Below are positions 1-12,335 of a stretch of 64,000 nt of DNA, in pieces. The stretch lies in NCBI GenBank assembly GCA_963277665.1, contig OY728123.1, forward strand, positions 631,592,915 to 631,656,914, written 5' to 3'. Made by a program: the position numbers and the translations under genes. The notes beneath the pieces were generated by a model. That model worked only from the letters and a program-made list of their open reading frames with translations. It was not told the DNA's origin and searched no databases. The DNA comes from Viscum album. Its lineage: Eukaryota > Streptophyta > Magnoliopsida > Santalales > Viscaceae. The first letter of the stretch is position 1, and each line of letters starts with the position of its first letter.

Positions 1-1546
1 GCCATTATATGGGAATTTGAATCATGTTCAATAACTGGAAATCAAGTGGTAAGGAATTTATTAACTCAATTTCCATTCATACGGTTAAATATATACTTTA
101 TTGATTATGTCCTGCTAAAATCATATGTGAAATGAATTTTTATTATATTTTTTGTATTTCAACCTATTTAATGTATATTTAAAAATTATATCAACATAAT
201 TACTTCACATTATTAATGCTTACTTCAATGACTCGATCATTGTAAGAGACATTATCTCAATATCACTTTATTAAGGTATGTTTTAATATTATAAACCTAA
301 TTTCTTATAAGTGGTGTATATAGTCCCCAATTGATTTATATACCATCATCATTCAAAAAAAAAATAAAATTTTAATTAAAAATATAAATTATTGTATAAT
401 GTATATGATTATTCCTTAATCTATAAACCATTACAATATATGGACTTAAATCTTATAAGTGCTTGATTGACTGTGGAATTATTGATAAATATGTATTCAT
501 TATCCATTATATATATTTGTTTATAAAAAATATTTATACACAAATTAAATCTATTATTTGTTATTGAGTAAGGTTTTGGACATGAAATACATAGGTGGGG
601 TTCAGTTAATGATAGTCCCTCGATGTATTAGTATTCTAATGAGGCGAATCAAATGGCCAAACCAAATTGGTTTTTACCTAGTCATTTTAAAATATCATTT
701 GAATGGTCTTGACAGATATTGTATTATGAAAAGACTTGAAACAAATTTTTTTCCAAACCCAATTGGTTTGTACCCAGTAGTTTTAAAATTTCTTATGTAA
801 GTTTTCAATGGTAAATTTATCATGTGTCTTGGAAACATGACGCCCAATAATTAATCATTGTTTGCATTATTAAACTCAGTTATTACTATACATGAATTTT
901 TTTCTATGACATTATATCTGGATTAACTTCATTATTTATTATTGATTAATTGGAATAGGTCTAGTTATTTACATTTCCATGATGATTATCCCTTATCTTA
1001 TCATGAGAGTAAATTTATTTTAATAGAATGTGTGTTCAATTTTTCTCCTTTCCGTATTGATTATGCTAATTGATTTATTATAGATTTTATTGTACTTAAC
1101 CATTATTAATCATTTTAGATCACCCTTATCTTGATTCCTTACATCTGAAAACCATAGAGTGTAATATGACAGTTACTCAAAGATATTCAAGAGGTAATAA
1201 TGTTGTTATAAAAAATATCATGTTGATATTTGGGTTTTAAAATGTATGTGAAATTCATGTATGTGTGTGGGTTACAAAGACAAATAAACTATTCAGTCCT
1301 TTGGGATGTGATTCTATGTATCTTAATCTAATTTAATAAAGTAAACACTACATATGGGACACTCGTTTTTGGGTATTTACATCATATAAATTCAATATAT
1401 ATATATATATATATATCTGTGTTTATATCCATTCTTAAAGGTGGGCATGGAAAAATAAATTACATAGTTCATGGACAATGTTTTCTTTTTTGGAAGGCAA
1501 ACTTAATGAAATGTAAATAATAAATCTATACTCAAGATTAATTATT
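1..1546. other. AT-rich left flank, no gene; possible decayed D-family LTR
   Basis: No open reading frame here has recognisable content. The sequence is AT-rich with an (AT)n run near 1392-1416. Weak matches to the 3' half of the D LTR can be seen: a stretch near 592-640 resembles D LTR near 37157-37200, and 702-722 resembles D near 37312-37332. Bases 55-110 also resemble 63547-63600 at the other end of the window. I infer that this may be an old D-family LTR remnant, but the similarity is low enough to be chance in places. Confidence 0.4.
657..794. repeat. Imperfect 96-bp-spaced duplication
   Basis: A stretch of about 42 bases beginning at 657 (ccaaaccaaattgg...) recurs at 753 (ccaaacccaattgg...) with few changes. 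This makes one imperfect tandem duplication of period 96. No coding function is seen. Confidence 0.6.
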
Positions 1547-1551
1547 ATATC

Positions 1552-3166
1552 AGTTGTGAATATATTGTCTCAAGAAAAATATATAAATATTATTAATTTC
1601 AATGCTAAAAAAACACCCTTGTTTTTTTACAAAGGATCTTATTTTAAGTGTATTTCAGGAAGTTTATATTTTTTATAATTCTTATTTTGGAATAATATTC
1701 AAGTATTTATTTGTGGGAAATATTCTTTAAATTTTTCAAAATGATCTTAAGCATATTCTGGAAACATTGTTCACAGTTTTTCATTTTCTGGAATCATTGT
1801 TCATTTCCTACACTGAAGAACGTTCCGTAAGTAACATAACCTATGTTGGTATTGATGATTATGATAAGGGATATGCACATATGGTTTATCAACATTATAT
1901 AGGAGGAAAAATATGGTTATAAAATATTATATTTGAAGGAAACCTTACGTTTTTCAAGTAGAAAAAGTATTGTTAATGTACCCTATGTAAGTATGGAACT
2001 CTACGATTGAGAAGAAAATATATGGATCAACAACCTTAATTTTGTAATCAACCTTAATTTATCAACCTTACATTCGAATAATGAACACTAAATTGTTTAA
2101 CCCTATGTTTTCTATTTTTTTGTTTTGCGAAGGAACCTTACGTTAGAATTTTCAACATCAAAAATTTGAATTTATGACTTTATCATAGTTTTCTGTAACA
2201 GTATTTTTGGAATATAAGGATGATTTAAAGCTTGATTTTGACTAATTCAAAGATCAACATAAATTATTTTAGGATCCATTTATAGTGGAGATTTTTTTTC
2301 TATTGTTAAAGTAAGTTATGCCTACTCTAAGCTATATTTTTTAATTTGAATTCAATTGATTTATCAGGCATATTTTAGGATCTAAAATCTTAATAAATGA
2401 TAGATCATTATATATATTTATATGTCAGATGTTTTAGATCACTCTCAGATGTGTTGTTAATTTTTATTCTTCATAATTTCTTTTGAAAATTAATTTATAG
2501 TGCTACAGCAATCGAGCATCATAGGAATGAGGACTACATTTTGAAGATATAAATGTTTAATACAAGAAGCGTGATGCTCTATTTTTGTTGTTATTCTTAA
2601 AATCAAATAACTTTGGTGCAATTAGATATCTTCAGACATATTTAAAATATTATTATTCTTTTGAAGTCGAAGATCTATCTCCTGTTAGTTTCTTTCCACT
2701 ACAACAATGAAGTTTGATCTATTTTATCCAATCAATATCTATTGATTCTTATGAGTATCGACTGCTCAGTTTCAGTCCTGGTTGTTTGTAATATTCTCAT
2801 GTTAAGCATTGGATATTCCAATTCCCTGTAAAAGAACTAGAAGGCTCTATTTTTATCCTTGTTTTTAAGGGTGAGAATTTCTTAAACTCACTTGTGGATC
2901 AGTCCTATGATACGAGAACCTTACTAGTGAACTTCACTAAGCCCACTGAGACGGGGATTGGTGGAGTGTACTAGGGTATATTTGTTCCCAAAACCACTAT
3001 AAATTCTTTTACTCTATTTTCTATTTTACGTTGAACAAACTCTCATACAGAAATTCCACCAGTTCTATCTATTTTTTATGTGAAATTATAGAATTGTAAA
3101 TATTATAAAAGACACAATTCACCCTCCCCCCACTTGTATCTTCATCGTAGACTTTTTGACCTAACA
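1552..3166 (+). repeat. Element A 5' LTR
   Basis: The LTR is 1615 bp and collinear with 10960-12335 plus 56821-57070, which total about 1.63 kb. It ends ...ctaaca, directly followed by a primer-site-like sequence. A TATA-like ctataaattc lies near 2998-3007 and is conserved in the 3' copy near 56904. A C-rich block (accctcccccca) lies near the 3' end, as in many SIRE-type LTRs. The two LTRs are strongly diverged, which fits the oldest insertion of the nest. Confidence 0.85.
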
Positions 3167-3168
3167 TT

Positions 3169-3180
3169 TCATATCAAAGG
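3169..3180 (+). other. Element A primer binding site (initiator Met tRNA type, decayed)
   Basis: The sequence tcatatcaaagg starts three bases after the LTR end. It matches the plant initiator-Met primer site tggtatcagagc at 8 of 12 positions, and its position supports the call. Confidence 0.6.
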
Positions 3181-3233
3181 CTAGACTCTATAGATTTTCT
3201 TTAGTTCTAACAGACCATAGTTGATAGTTCCAA

Positions 3234-4960
3234 TGAAAATCAATGGAAAATCTCAAAGTAGGAATGTCAATGGATCGTGTTCCATATTTATATGTTGATA
3301 ACAATAGATGCTGAAAATCACGCATGATAATATATTTGAAAATCATGGATTTAAAGTATACACAATGTTCATTACTCCTTATGAAATACCTGAAAAACCT
3401 AAATCCTGGACTGCTGTAATATAGGTTGAGTATGACATAAATTTTAAAGCTATGAACATTATCAACTATGTTCTTGGACTAGATGAATTCAACCGTTTCT
3501 TAAAATTCCCTATAACTTATGAAATGTGGCAGAAAATTGCAGTTTTTTATGAAGGTATGGACAATTTATGATAGATGAGGTATGCAACAAAGAAGTTAAA
3601 ATTCGATACATTCAGAATGGTTAATGTATATATAATCACTCAAATGAATAGAATTCTCATAGAAATTATTAACAACATTATAGACTTAGGTAAACCTATA
3701 AAACAAGTAGATCAAGAATTGAAAGTACTGGGAGTACTACCTAATCAGTGGAATGTAATTTCAGCTACAATTTTCTAATCATCACCTATCAAGAATTTAA
3801 CAATTAGAGAGAATATTGGAACTCTAATGATGTTTGAATTTGAAATTCAGTATATATTTGAAGATCAAAACATCCTAGTGAAAAATTATAACACTTATTT
3901 GAAGGTTATATCACAAAATTAGAACAAAAATTAACTCAAGAAGTTTGAGAATAAAGAAATTCAGACTCAACTGATTCTCAAATCGAGCTGGCTCAATTAG
4001 ACAAAATGTTTAGAAAGTTTTATAGGAATAAAATAGGATTCAAAAAACCCTTAAAAAGGGTGATAAAGTTGAAAGGGTAGTTATATGATATGAATGAAAC
4101 AAATTGGTCCATATAAGACCTAGATGTCCTCAATTAAAAAGTGAAAAGAGAAATTCATAAAAGATGTTTCGAAGGAAATGATGAATATGGACACAAAGGA
4201 AAAGTAGTTATAAAGGCTACTTAGAGTGTTTCTAAAGACTCCATCAACTCAGAAATATCTGATTCAAGGAAAGAGTAATCAAATTTGAAGGTTAATATGT
4301 GCTTTATGACTGATTAAGATAAGTTACAACCCCATTATTCATCTAATTCGTATTCCAGTTACTCAAATGATAAACTGGATACCTGCGGTATTATGCTTGA
4401 AACATTTATGACTCCATATTAATGAAACATAAATCATTAATTAATATTCAAAATGTAATTGAAGGAGAAAGGGATACATTTCTTAAACAAAAAAAATATT
4501 TAATTGAAAAATTTAACTCAACTATTGCTAAATATACTAATTAGGAATTTAAGATTAAAATACTATAGGATGAAGAATTAAATTACAAAAATGATGTTAT
4601 TGTTATTAAAAAAGTTGAAAATATATTGAATGAAATTCTTGGTAAGAATGAATTTGAATAGGAAATATTTGTTATATGATGTAAAGGTGAAAAATCCCAA
4701 CTATATAATAATTGTTTTGATCCCAATACAAAATCTTTTATTTGTCATTTTTGTGGAACATAAAGACATATTAGAAAAAACTATAATTTGAGAAATCCAC
4801 AAATAAGTGGGATTAAAATAGATTTTATTTCAAAATGTTTATCTTAATTAAATGACATAAGTAATGAATAAATAAAGTATATTTGGATTACTTATCCTTT
4901 TTATCTGACACTATTGGACCAAAAAATATATGGGTACTAAAACAAATTTTTGTTTAAATT
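3234..4960 (+). pseudogene. Element A gag remnant
   Basis: Translated pieces in changing frames show the copia Gag region. A stretch near 3409-3560 (including FKAMNIINYVLGLDEFN) continues into the 67-residue open piece at 3575-3778. Near 4742-4785 there is a CCHC zinc-knuckle relic, C-x2-C-x4-H, whose last Cys is now Tyr and which contains a stop. Gag would form the particle that packages element RNA. Many stops and frame changes make this a pseudogene. The exact start is uncertain. Confidence 0.65.
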
Positions 4961-4989
4961 GACTTTGTATGTAACAGGTCACATAAATG

Positions 4990-7900
4990 GAAAATCTACA
5001 TAGTATATGGACAGTGGCTACTCTAGACACATGATAGAAAATCCAAAATGTTTAATACATTGACACAAATTGATGGAGGTTTAGTAACCTTTGGTGATAA
5101 TGCTATTGGGAAGATAATTGGATTTAGAACAGTTGTAAGTACAAAGTTTTTCTTAATCAATAAAGTACTATATGTACTATGATTGAAGCATAATATGATA
5201 GGTATCTCTAAACTCTACTATGATGGATAATGTGTGGAGTTTTCTAAAAATTAATTTCCTTTATTTAAAGATCATTTTCTTAAATTTAGATCACCCAGAA
5301 CATATAATGTATATTCTTTGGTCTTAAATTCATTGTGTAAAAAGAAAATGAGTTGTTTAACTGCTAAGATATATATATATATCACAGATTTCATATAGAA
5401 GACTTGGTTATTGTAATATTTATGCTTTACATAAATTATCATTGAAAAAATTAGTTTCAGATTTACCTAGTCTCATGTTTGATAGTGATAGATTATGTGA
5501 TACATGCCATACTGGAATGCAAAACAGATATTCTTTCAAATGTGTTATCAAAATTGCTAGATAAAATCCCCTAGAAAATATCTACATGGATCTGTTTGGA
5601 CCATCTAGAGTATCATGATTGGATGAAAAATTATATGTATATGTTTTAGTTGATTATTATTCTAGATTTACATGCGTATATTTTCTAAAATTGAAAAATT
5701 AAACTTTTACTATTTTTGAATATTATTAAAAAAGTGTTCAAAATGAAAAAGCTTATAAAATAATTTAATTAATAAGTGATCAGGGTGGAGAGTTTTATAA
5801 TTAAGAATTTAATTCCTTTTTCTTAAACATGGGTATTAAAAACACATTATCTGCACCAACAACACCTCAAAAAAATGGAATTGTTGGGAGAAGAGATAGA
5901 AATATTCGTGAAATGGCATGACTATTCTAGAATAATACAACCTTACGACCTATATGTGGGAATAAGATGTAAGAAAAACCTATTATATAATAAATAGTGT
6001 TTTAATTTGGACTATTTTTAAAATTACACCTTATGAAATTTGAAATAATAGAAATCATAATGTAAATTATTATAATATTTTATGATTCAAGGTGTATATC
6101 ATAAACACCAAGGATAATCTTGGTAATATTGATCCAAAAGATATGATGGAATATTCATAAGATATTCTGCAACTTTTAAATCATATAGAGTATTTAATAA
6201 AAATTATAAGATTGTTGAAGAATCAATTCATGTGAAGTTTGATGAAACTGGCCCTTTTAATAAAGATAAAGATCAAACTAATGAATTTGATGAATCTTCA
6301 TACAATATGAGACTTGAAAACCAGAAAAATGGTTTTGAAAATCAAATTCAGTGCAGTTTAGAAGAACATGATACTCAAAAACCTGAATGTGTTTTACCTA
6401 GATATTCTAGAACCCTAAAGAATAACCCTTTATAAACAATAATAGGATAAGTAGACATAATTATAAGGACTATAATAAGTACAAGAAACCTAGTTAAATT
6501 CTCTACCTTTCTATCCCAACTTGAACTAAAATCTTCTGAAGAATACATAGAAGATGAATGTTGGCTGTTACAAATGAAAAAATAATTAAACCAGTTTAGA
6601 AGAAATAATGTTTTGAAATTAGTTGAAAGACCATCAAATCATCCAATTATAGGAACAAAATGGTTCTTTATACACAAACAAGATGATCAAGGGACTATAA
6701 CTATAAATAAAGGTAGATTAGTAGCTGAAGGATATAATAAAAAAAGAAGGTATAGATTATGATGAAACCTTCGACCCAATTTCTAGATTATAAGCTATTT
6801 TGATCTCTTTAGCTTTTAAATCTCATATTAATTTTAAATTATGTAAAGTGGATGTTAAATATGTCTTTTTAAATGGTTATTTAATGTTGGAATATTATTT
6901 TGATCAACCTACAGGTTTTTAAAATTCTCAAAAACCGGATTTTTTTTAAACATACTAAAGGTCTTGATGACCTTAAGAAAACACATAGAGATTGGTGTGA
7001 AAGAATAAGTTATTTTATATTGAAAAATGGTTTTACTATTGGTTTGGAAGATCCAACCATTTTTAAGAAAACATTTTCTTCTAATTTGTTATTATTTCAA
7101 ATCTATGTTGATGATTTTATTTTCATATCAATAAATAAAAAACATTGTTAACATTTTTCAGAAATCATGAAAAAATAATTTGAGATGAGTATTGTTGGAG
7201 AATTAAACTTCTTTTAAGGACATAAAATTTATCAAAAATATTATGGTAAATTATTAAACAAAAGAAAATAAATTACTGATTTATTGAAAAAAAAATTTCT
7301 TGAGAACAACAAGACATATTAAACTACCATGTGTACTAATAGTAAATGTTATTTAGATGAAGCTGGAAAACCTATGGTCACCATGTTGTGAAGTGTAATA
7401 ATTGGTGGTTTATTATATATTACTTCTAGGAAACCTGATATTATGTTTTCAGTGTGTTTATGTTCCAAATTTCAAACAAATCCAAAAGAATCACATTTTA
7501 TTATTGTCAAAAGGTTTTTAAGACATTTAAAAAGAATTGTTTTTCAATATCTATTTATCCAAAACTTCTGATTTTAATTTAATATCATATTTAGATAAAG
7601 AGTTTGGAGTATTTAGAATAGATAAATAATAACCTTGGGAACCTATCAGTTCTTATGAAAATCATTAGTGTCATGGTCAAGTAAGAATCAACACTCTGTT
7701 GCGCTATCAACTACCGAAGTAGAATATGTGTATATAGGTAGTTATTGTGTGATAGTGTTGTGGATGAAAAACACACTGATGTAATTTGGACATAATTTTA
7801 ATAGTACATGTATCTTATTTGATAATACATGTGCTATAAATATTTCAAAAATCCAATAAGTCATTCTAGAACTATGAATATTGATATTATACATCATTTT

Positions 7901-8040
7901 CTAAGAGATCATGTTCTTAAAGAGGATATATCATTATAATTTGTTAACACTAAATATAAATTAATTAGTATTTTCAATAAACCACTTCCCAATACATTTT
8001 TAGGTTTTATTAAGGGGGGTCAGGGTTTATTTAGTTTTTA
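4990..8040 (+). pseudogene. Element A pol remnant (protease, integrase, RT, RNase H)
   Basis: Domains occur in copia order. A protease DSG motif lies within YMDSGYSRHM at about 5003-5034. The GAG-pre-integrase region (YRRLGYCNIYALHKL) begins near 5398, with a CDTC zinc-binding piece near 5497. In the integrase core the two Asp motifs are visible (DLFGP near 5590, SDQGGEF near 5778), but the third catalytic residue, Glu, reads Gly near 5885. RT runs from about 6600 to 7150 with YVDD intact at 7104-7115. RNase H carries an ALSTTEVEY motif near 7705. At least several frame changes and dozens of stops break it. The domain order and the RT style indicate the SIRE lineage of Ty1/copia. Confidence 0.8.
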
Positions 8041-8299
8041 AATATGTTATTTTATTTTATTTTATCTTTTGTTTATTTCTATAAAACTAATTAATTTTTC
8101 CTATTTGTATCTTATTATATATTAGTTATTTTAGATAACATTAAATTTATTTACACTGCATAATTATTAAAAAAATTATAATTACTAAGTGACATGAGAA
8201 ATGAGGATATGGGTCACTTGTTAGAAACCCCTTCATCTACCATACCCCTTGTTTACCAAAGCCATTTCATCTAACTTGAAACCCTCATTTTTTCCTTCC

Positions 8300-10395
8300 A
8301 ATTCCTAGAAGATGAAGACATCATACTTTTAGATTTTTTTGAAATGAATAAAATCAAGTGAATTGATGAAGGAGACAAAAGATATCCTCGGAAATAGCAT
8401 GTTATAGGTAGAAAAATACTTCCAGGAAAATTGGTTGATTTTGATTGGTTATTTCAGATGAATATGATCCTAAAACATGCATTAGCATTTCAAGGGCTGG
8501 AGAATGATTTCAATGTCATCAGTTCCAAAATTTTTTATGAGGTAGAACTAAAGTATTTTTATAAGAGTGTATAGTTCATTATTTGTGATTATGAGGATAT
8601 CATTCTTATATGTATTGAAGATAATGATTTTTTTATTTCTTCAACTGACATTTTGAAAATCATAGACTGCCAAAAAGAAGGATTTTTTCACATCGATCTT
8701 CTATCTATTAGAGATAATAATAACTCTTCCAATGAAATTGTGTCTTTTCTATTTAAATAAATAAAAAATAGGAAAATGTTTGATATGGATCTTTAGGTAG
8801 ATCATAAAATATTTCTTAAGTTTATTCATACTAGTATTGCACCATGGATGGTAGAGATAGTGAAAATTTTGTACCCTGATATGTACATCATGAATTAGTT
8901 TTTAAGTAACATTAAGCCGAATTTTCTGCAGTATATGTTTCGATATTTTCAATACTGTTTTCAATCAGATGCTAGGATGAATTTTTATCCTTATGGATAG
9001 ATAATATCTAGAATTCTATTCAAAAAATGATATGATTTGATTAGTAGATTTTTGGATGAAGTTTCATCAAAATAATGTTTTAAATGCTATAAATCTACAT
9101 AAATTAGAATTTTTCTTGAGTATAGTGAAATAAAAGATTTTACTAGTTAGTGGTAAAGAATAATAGTGCTCATGAGCTTTTTCTCAGGGGGATCAAGGAG
9201 CTATTCTAAAGGAGGGTGGTGCTGAATCCCGAACTAGTGATGTTTCTAGACCATCAAAGAGAAGGTTTAGATTTCATAATGAAGTATAGGATGTTGAGGA
9301 AGAAAAAAGTCAAGAGGGACTTGTTGTGAAACCTAGAAATAGATATGTTCAACAGGTTGAAGAGAAAGTATTGGTATTCAGAGAAGCAACATCTTCAATT
9401 CATTTAGATGAATAGATTCTTGATGAAAAAATACCAGTGGATAGTCAGGCTAGATATCTTCCTACAATACCTTTGATCAGTGATCATATAATAGTGAATA
9501 TTTAAGAGTAGGTGAATATTAAAGAAGAAACTATTCATAAATAAGCTGATCAAGAATAACAAATTGTACAAAAATCAGTAACTGACATTACATATGTGGA
9601 TGTGAATCAAACTATGGAACAGTCAAGTCATGTTTTAAGAGTACAGACCAAAGTTCATGATAATCAATCTTATTCCTAAGAAACATATATGTGGATATCA
9701 TTCGAGAATACTTTTCCTATTGTTATTGATTAGACAATGAATGAAAATGAAGGGACACCTAATTCATTCTCTCATCATGTTAAAGTAATTGTGATTATGT
9801 TTAACAAGTCTCTAGAAGATAATGCCACTCTGTAGCAAGAGATTGAAAATACAAAGGAATAGATATAAGAACTTAATGAGAATATATTTTCTAGAAATTA
9901 TTTTTATGCCTTCAAGAGAGACATGTTAAATGATATTGGGAGAATTATATCTAAAGCTATTTTGAAGAAATAGTTTTCATATTTGAAGTGGTACTTTGAA
10001 TGCTAGTTTGAATCAATGAAAATTTTATTGAATCAGTCCAGTACATCTACTTATACTCGTGCTACTAGACTATATTTGATTATATGATTTCATGAAATTA
10101 TATCTGTTATGGTAGACATGAATGGTCATCTTAAGTACCTTCAATGTAACAGAGATCCTCCCTCAATTTTTTTGCACAATCAAAAAATTCTAATTAATAA
10201 AATTTCCTAGAGTGAACCCAACATCAGATTTCTCGTGAATCAGTTTACAAAAAAATTAGAATAATTTATGAATCAAGAAGAGAGATTACATGACTTTTTG
10301 AAATTCAATATTGTGGAGGATTTTCATGTTAATGATGATTCCAAACTTTTGATATTGTAGTTTTGGGTATAGTCTTATGAAAAAGTTATGGGTGC
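8300..10395 (+). pseudogene. Element A env-like ORF remnant downstream of RNase H
   Basis: Between RNase H and the polypurine tract lie about 2.9 kb. The frame from about 8478 to 9110 reads as a continuous protein interrupted only by scattered TAG and TAA codons (a segment begins ALAFQGLENDFN). A more polar, Glu- and Gln-rich region follows from about 9200 to 10000 and looks coiled-coil-like. SIRE-type copia elements are known for an extra ORF here, described as env-like or as a plant-transposon protein. I assign it by position and style, not by a clear motif. I cannot see a signal peptide or a convincing membrane segment. It is non-functional. Confidence 0.5.
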
Positions 10396-10946
10396 ATATG
10401 GCTAAATTGAAAGAGATGTTTTAAGCCATTCAAAATTCCAGCCTAGCCAATAACTAAACTTTTTTACATTCTCAGAAAATAAAACAATCCCTAAACAACA
10501 TTTAATCCTTATCCTATAATTGAATATTTTTTTTCTTAGTCGCATCCTTATTTTATTTATACATTTTCTAATCAATGAAATTGTCTTCATTTCTATTTTC
10601 TGTAATTTATTTTTATATTCATTAATATTTTGTGTCTTGTAGCCAAACATCCAGTCTTCATTATCTTTATCAGTTAATTATACCATTAAATTTCTAATCA
10701 ATCCAACATTAAATATTAGTCCTAATATATTTATTTATATTATTTTTGATCTCAAAAAAGGGGATAAATTTAAACACAAACATTTCTTTTAAATTTTGAA
10801 ATATTTTAGGAGAAATTTGGGTTGACACAAACATTTCATTTTATCAAACTAATTCAGTCAAATCGAATTTATTTCACAATATTATTACAAAATTCTAAAT
10901 TATTTTATTTTATTTATATTTTAAATTAATGAGTTTTGTAATCGTC

Positions 10947-10956
10947 AAAAGGGGGA
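10947..10956 (+). other. Element A polypurine tract
   Basis: The purine run aaaaggggga ends three bases before the 3' LTR start (tgttggacatg at 10960). It is the usual plus-strand primer position. Confidence 0.8.
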
Positions 10957-10959
10957 TAT

Positions 10960-12335
10960 TGTTGGACATGTATTATCTCAACAATACTCAATAAATATTA
11001 CTGATTTTGTATCTCAAAAATACCCTTGTTTGTTTCACTAATAATATTATTTTAAGTGTATTTTAGGAAGTTTATATTCTCTATAATTATTATTTTTTAA
11101 TAATATTCATGTATTTATTCAAGATAAATATTCATTAAAATGTTTGAAATGATCTTAAGCATATTCTAGAAATATTGTTCACTATTTGTCATTTTATGGA
11201 ATCACTATTCATTCCCTTTACTGAATAACGTATCGTAAGGAACATACCCTACGTTGGTATTAAATATTATGATATAGGATTAGTGTTTATAGTTTATCAA
11301 CATTATATTGTAGGAAATGTATTGTTAAAGAACATTACATTTTAATGAAACCTTATATTGGTGAAGGAGAGAAAGTATGGGTAAAGAACCCTATGTAAGT
11401 ATGGAACCCTACGTTTGAGAAGAAAATGTAGGGATCATCAACCTTACTTTTATAATAAACCTTATATTTTAAACCTTTAATTCAGAAAATGATAGATACA
11501 AAATTGAACCCAACATTTGGTATTTTTTGTATTGTGATGGAACCTTGCGTTTGACTATTCAACACTAGATATTTGAATTTATGACTGCATCAGAGATTTC
11601 TATAAAGTATTTAACAAATATAAGAATGATTTAAAGATCTATTTCAACAGATTCAAATCACTTCATAAATGATTTAAATATCTATTTATAGTAGATATTT
11701 TCTCTCATATTCTTATGTGAAGTTATGTCTTCTCTGAGATTTACTTTTTAATTTGAATTCTCTCGATTTATCAGGAATCTTCTGTGGATCTGAAATATTG
11801 CTTCAATATATATCGTTATATATATATATATATATATCTCTCTCTACATTGGATGTTTTGGATGACTCCCAATTTTGTAGATAATTTTTATTCTTCAATT
11901 TTTGGTGCAAATTAATTTACACTGCTATAGAGATCAAGCATCTCACAAACCATGACTACATTTTGGAGATATATATGTTTAATCATAGAAGTGTGATGTT
12001 CTGTTTTTTATTTTTGTTCTTAAAATAAATGATCTTTTTTTCAATAGGATCTATTCATAAATATTTCAATGATTATTATTCTTCTAAATCTAATTATTCA
12101 TCTATTCTCAATTGCATGTTGTTGTAACTGTGTTGTTTAAACTATTTTATCAAATCTATCTCCATTGATTATTTTGATTATCAGCTACTCAGTTTCAGTC
12201 ATGGTGTACTGTTAGCTTCTCATGATAATCTATGGATAATTTATTTCCTTGTAAAATAACCATAAGGCCTTATTTTTATCCATTTTTTTAATGGTGACAA
12301 CTTCCTGCAATCAGTTGTGGATCGGTCTTAGGATA
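10960..12335 (+). repeat. Element A 3' LTR, first part
   Basis: This segment is collinear with the first 1.37 kb of the 5' LTR and stops at ...ttaggata, where element B begins. The last five bases (ggata, 12331-12335) are one half of the B target-site duplication. An (AT)n run lies near 11816-11837. Confidence 0.87.

Noticed and set aside
6232..6435. Independent small gene
   Set aside because: It is the linker between integrase and RT of element A's pol relic, in the same direction.
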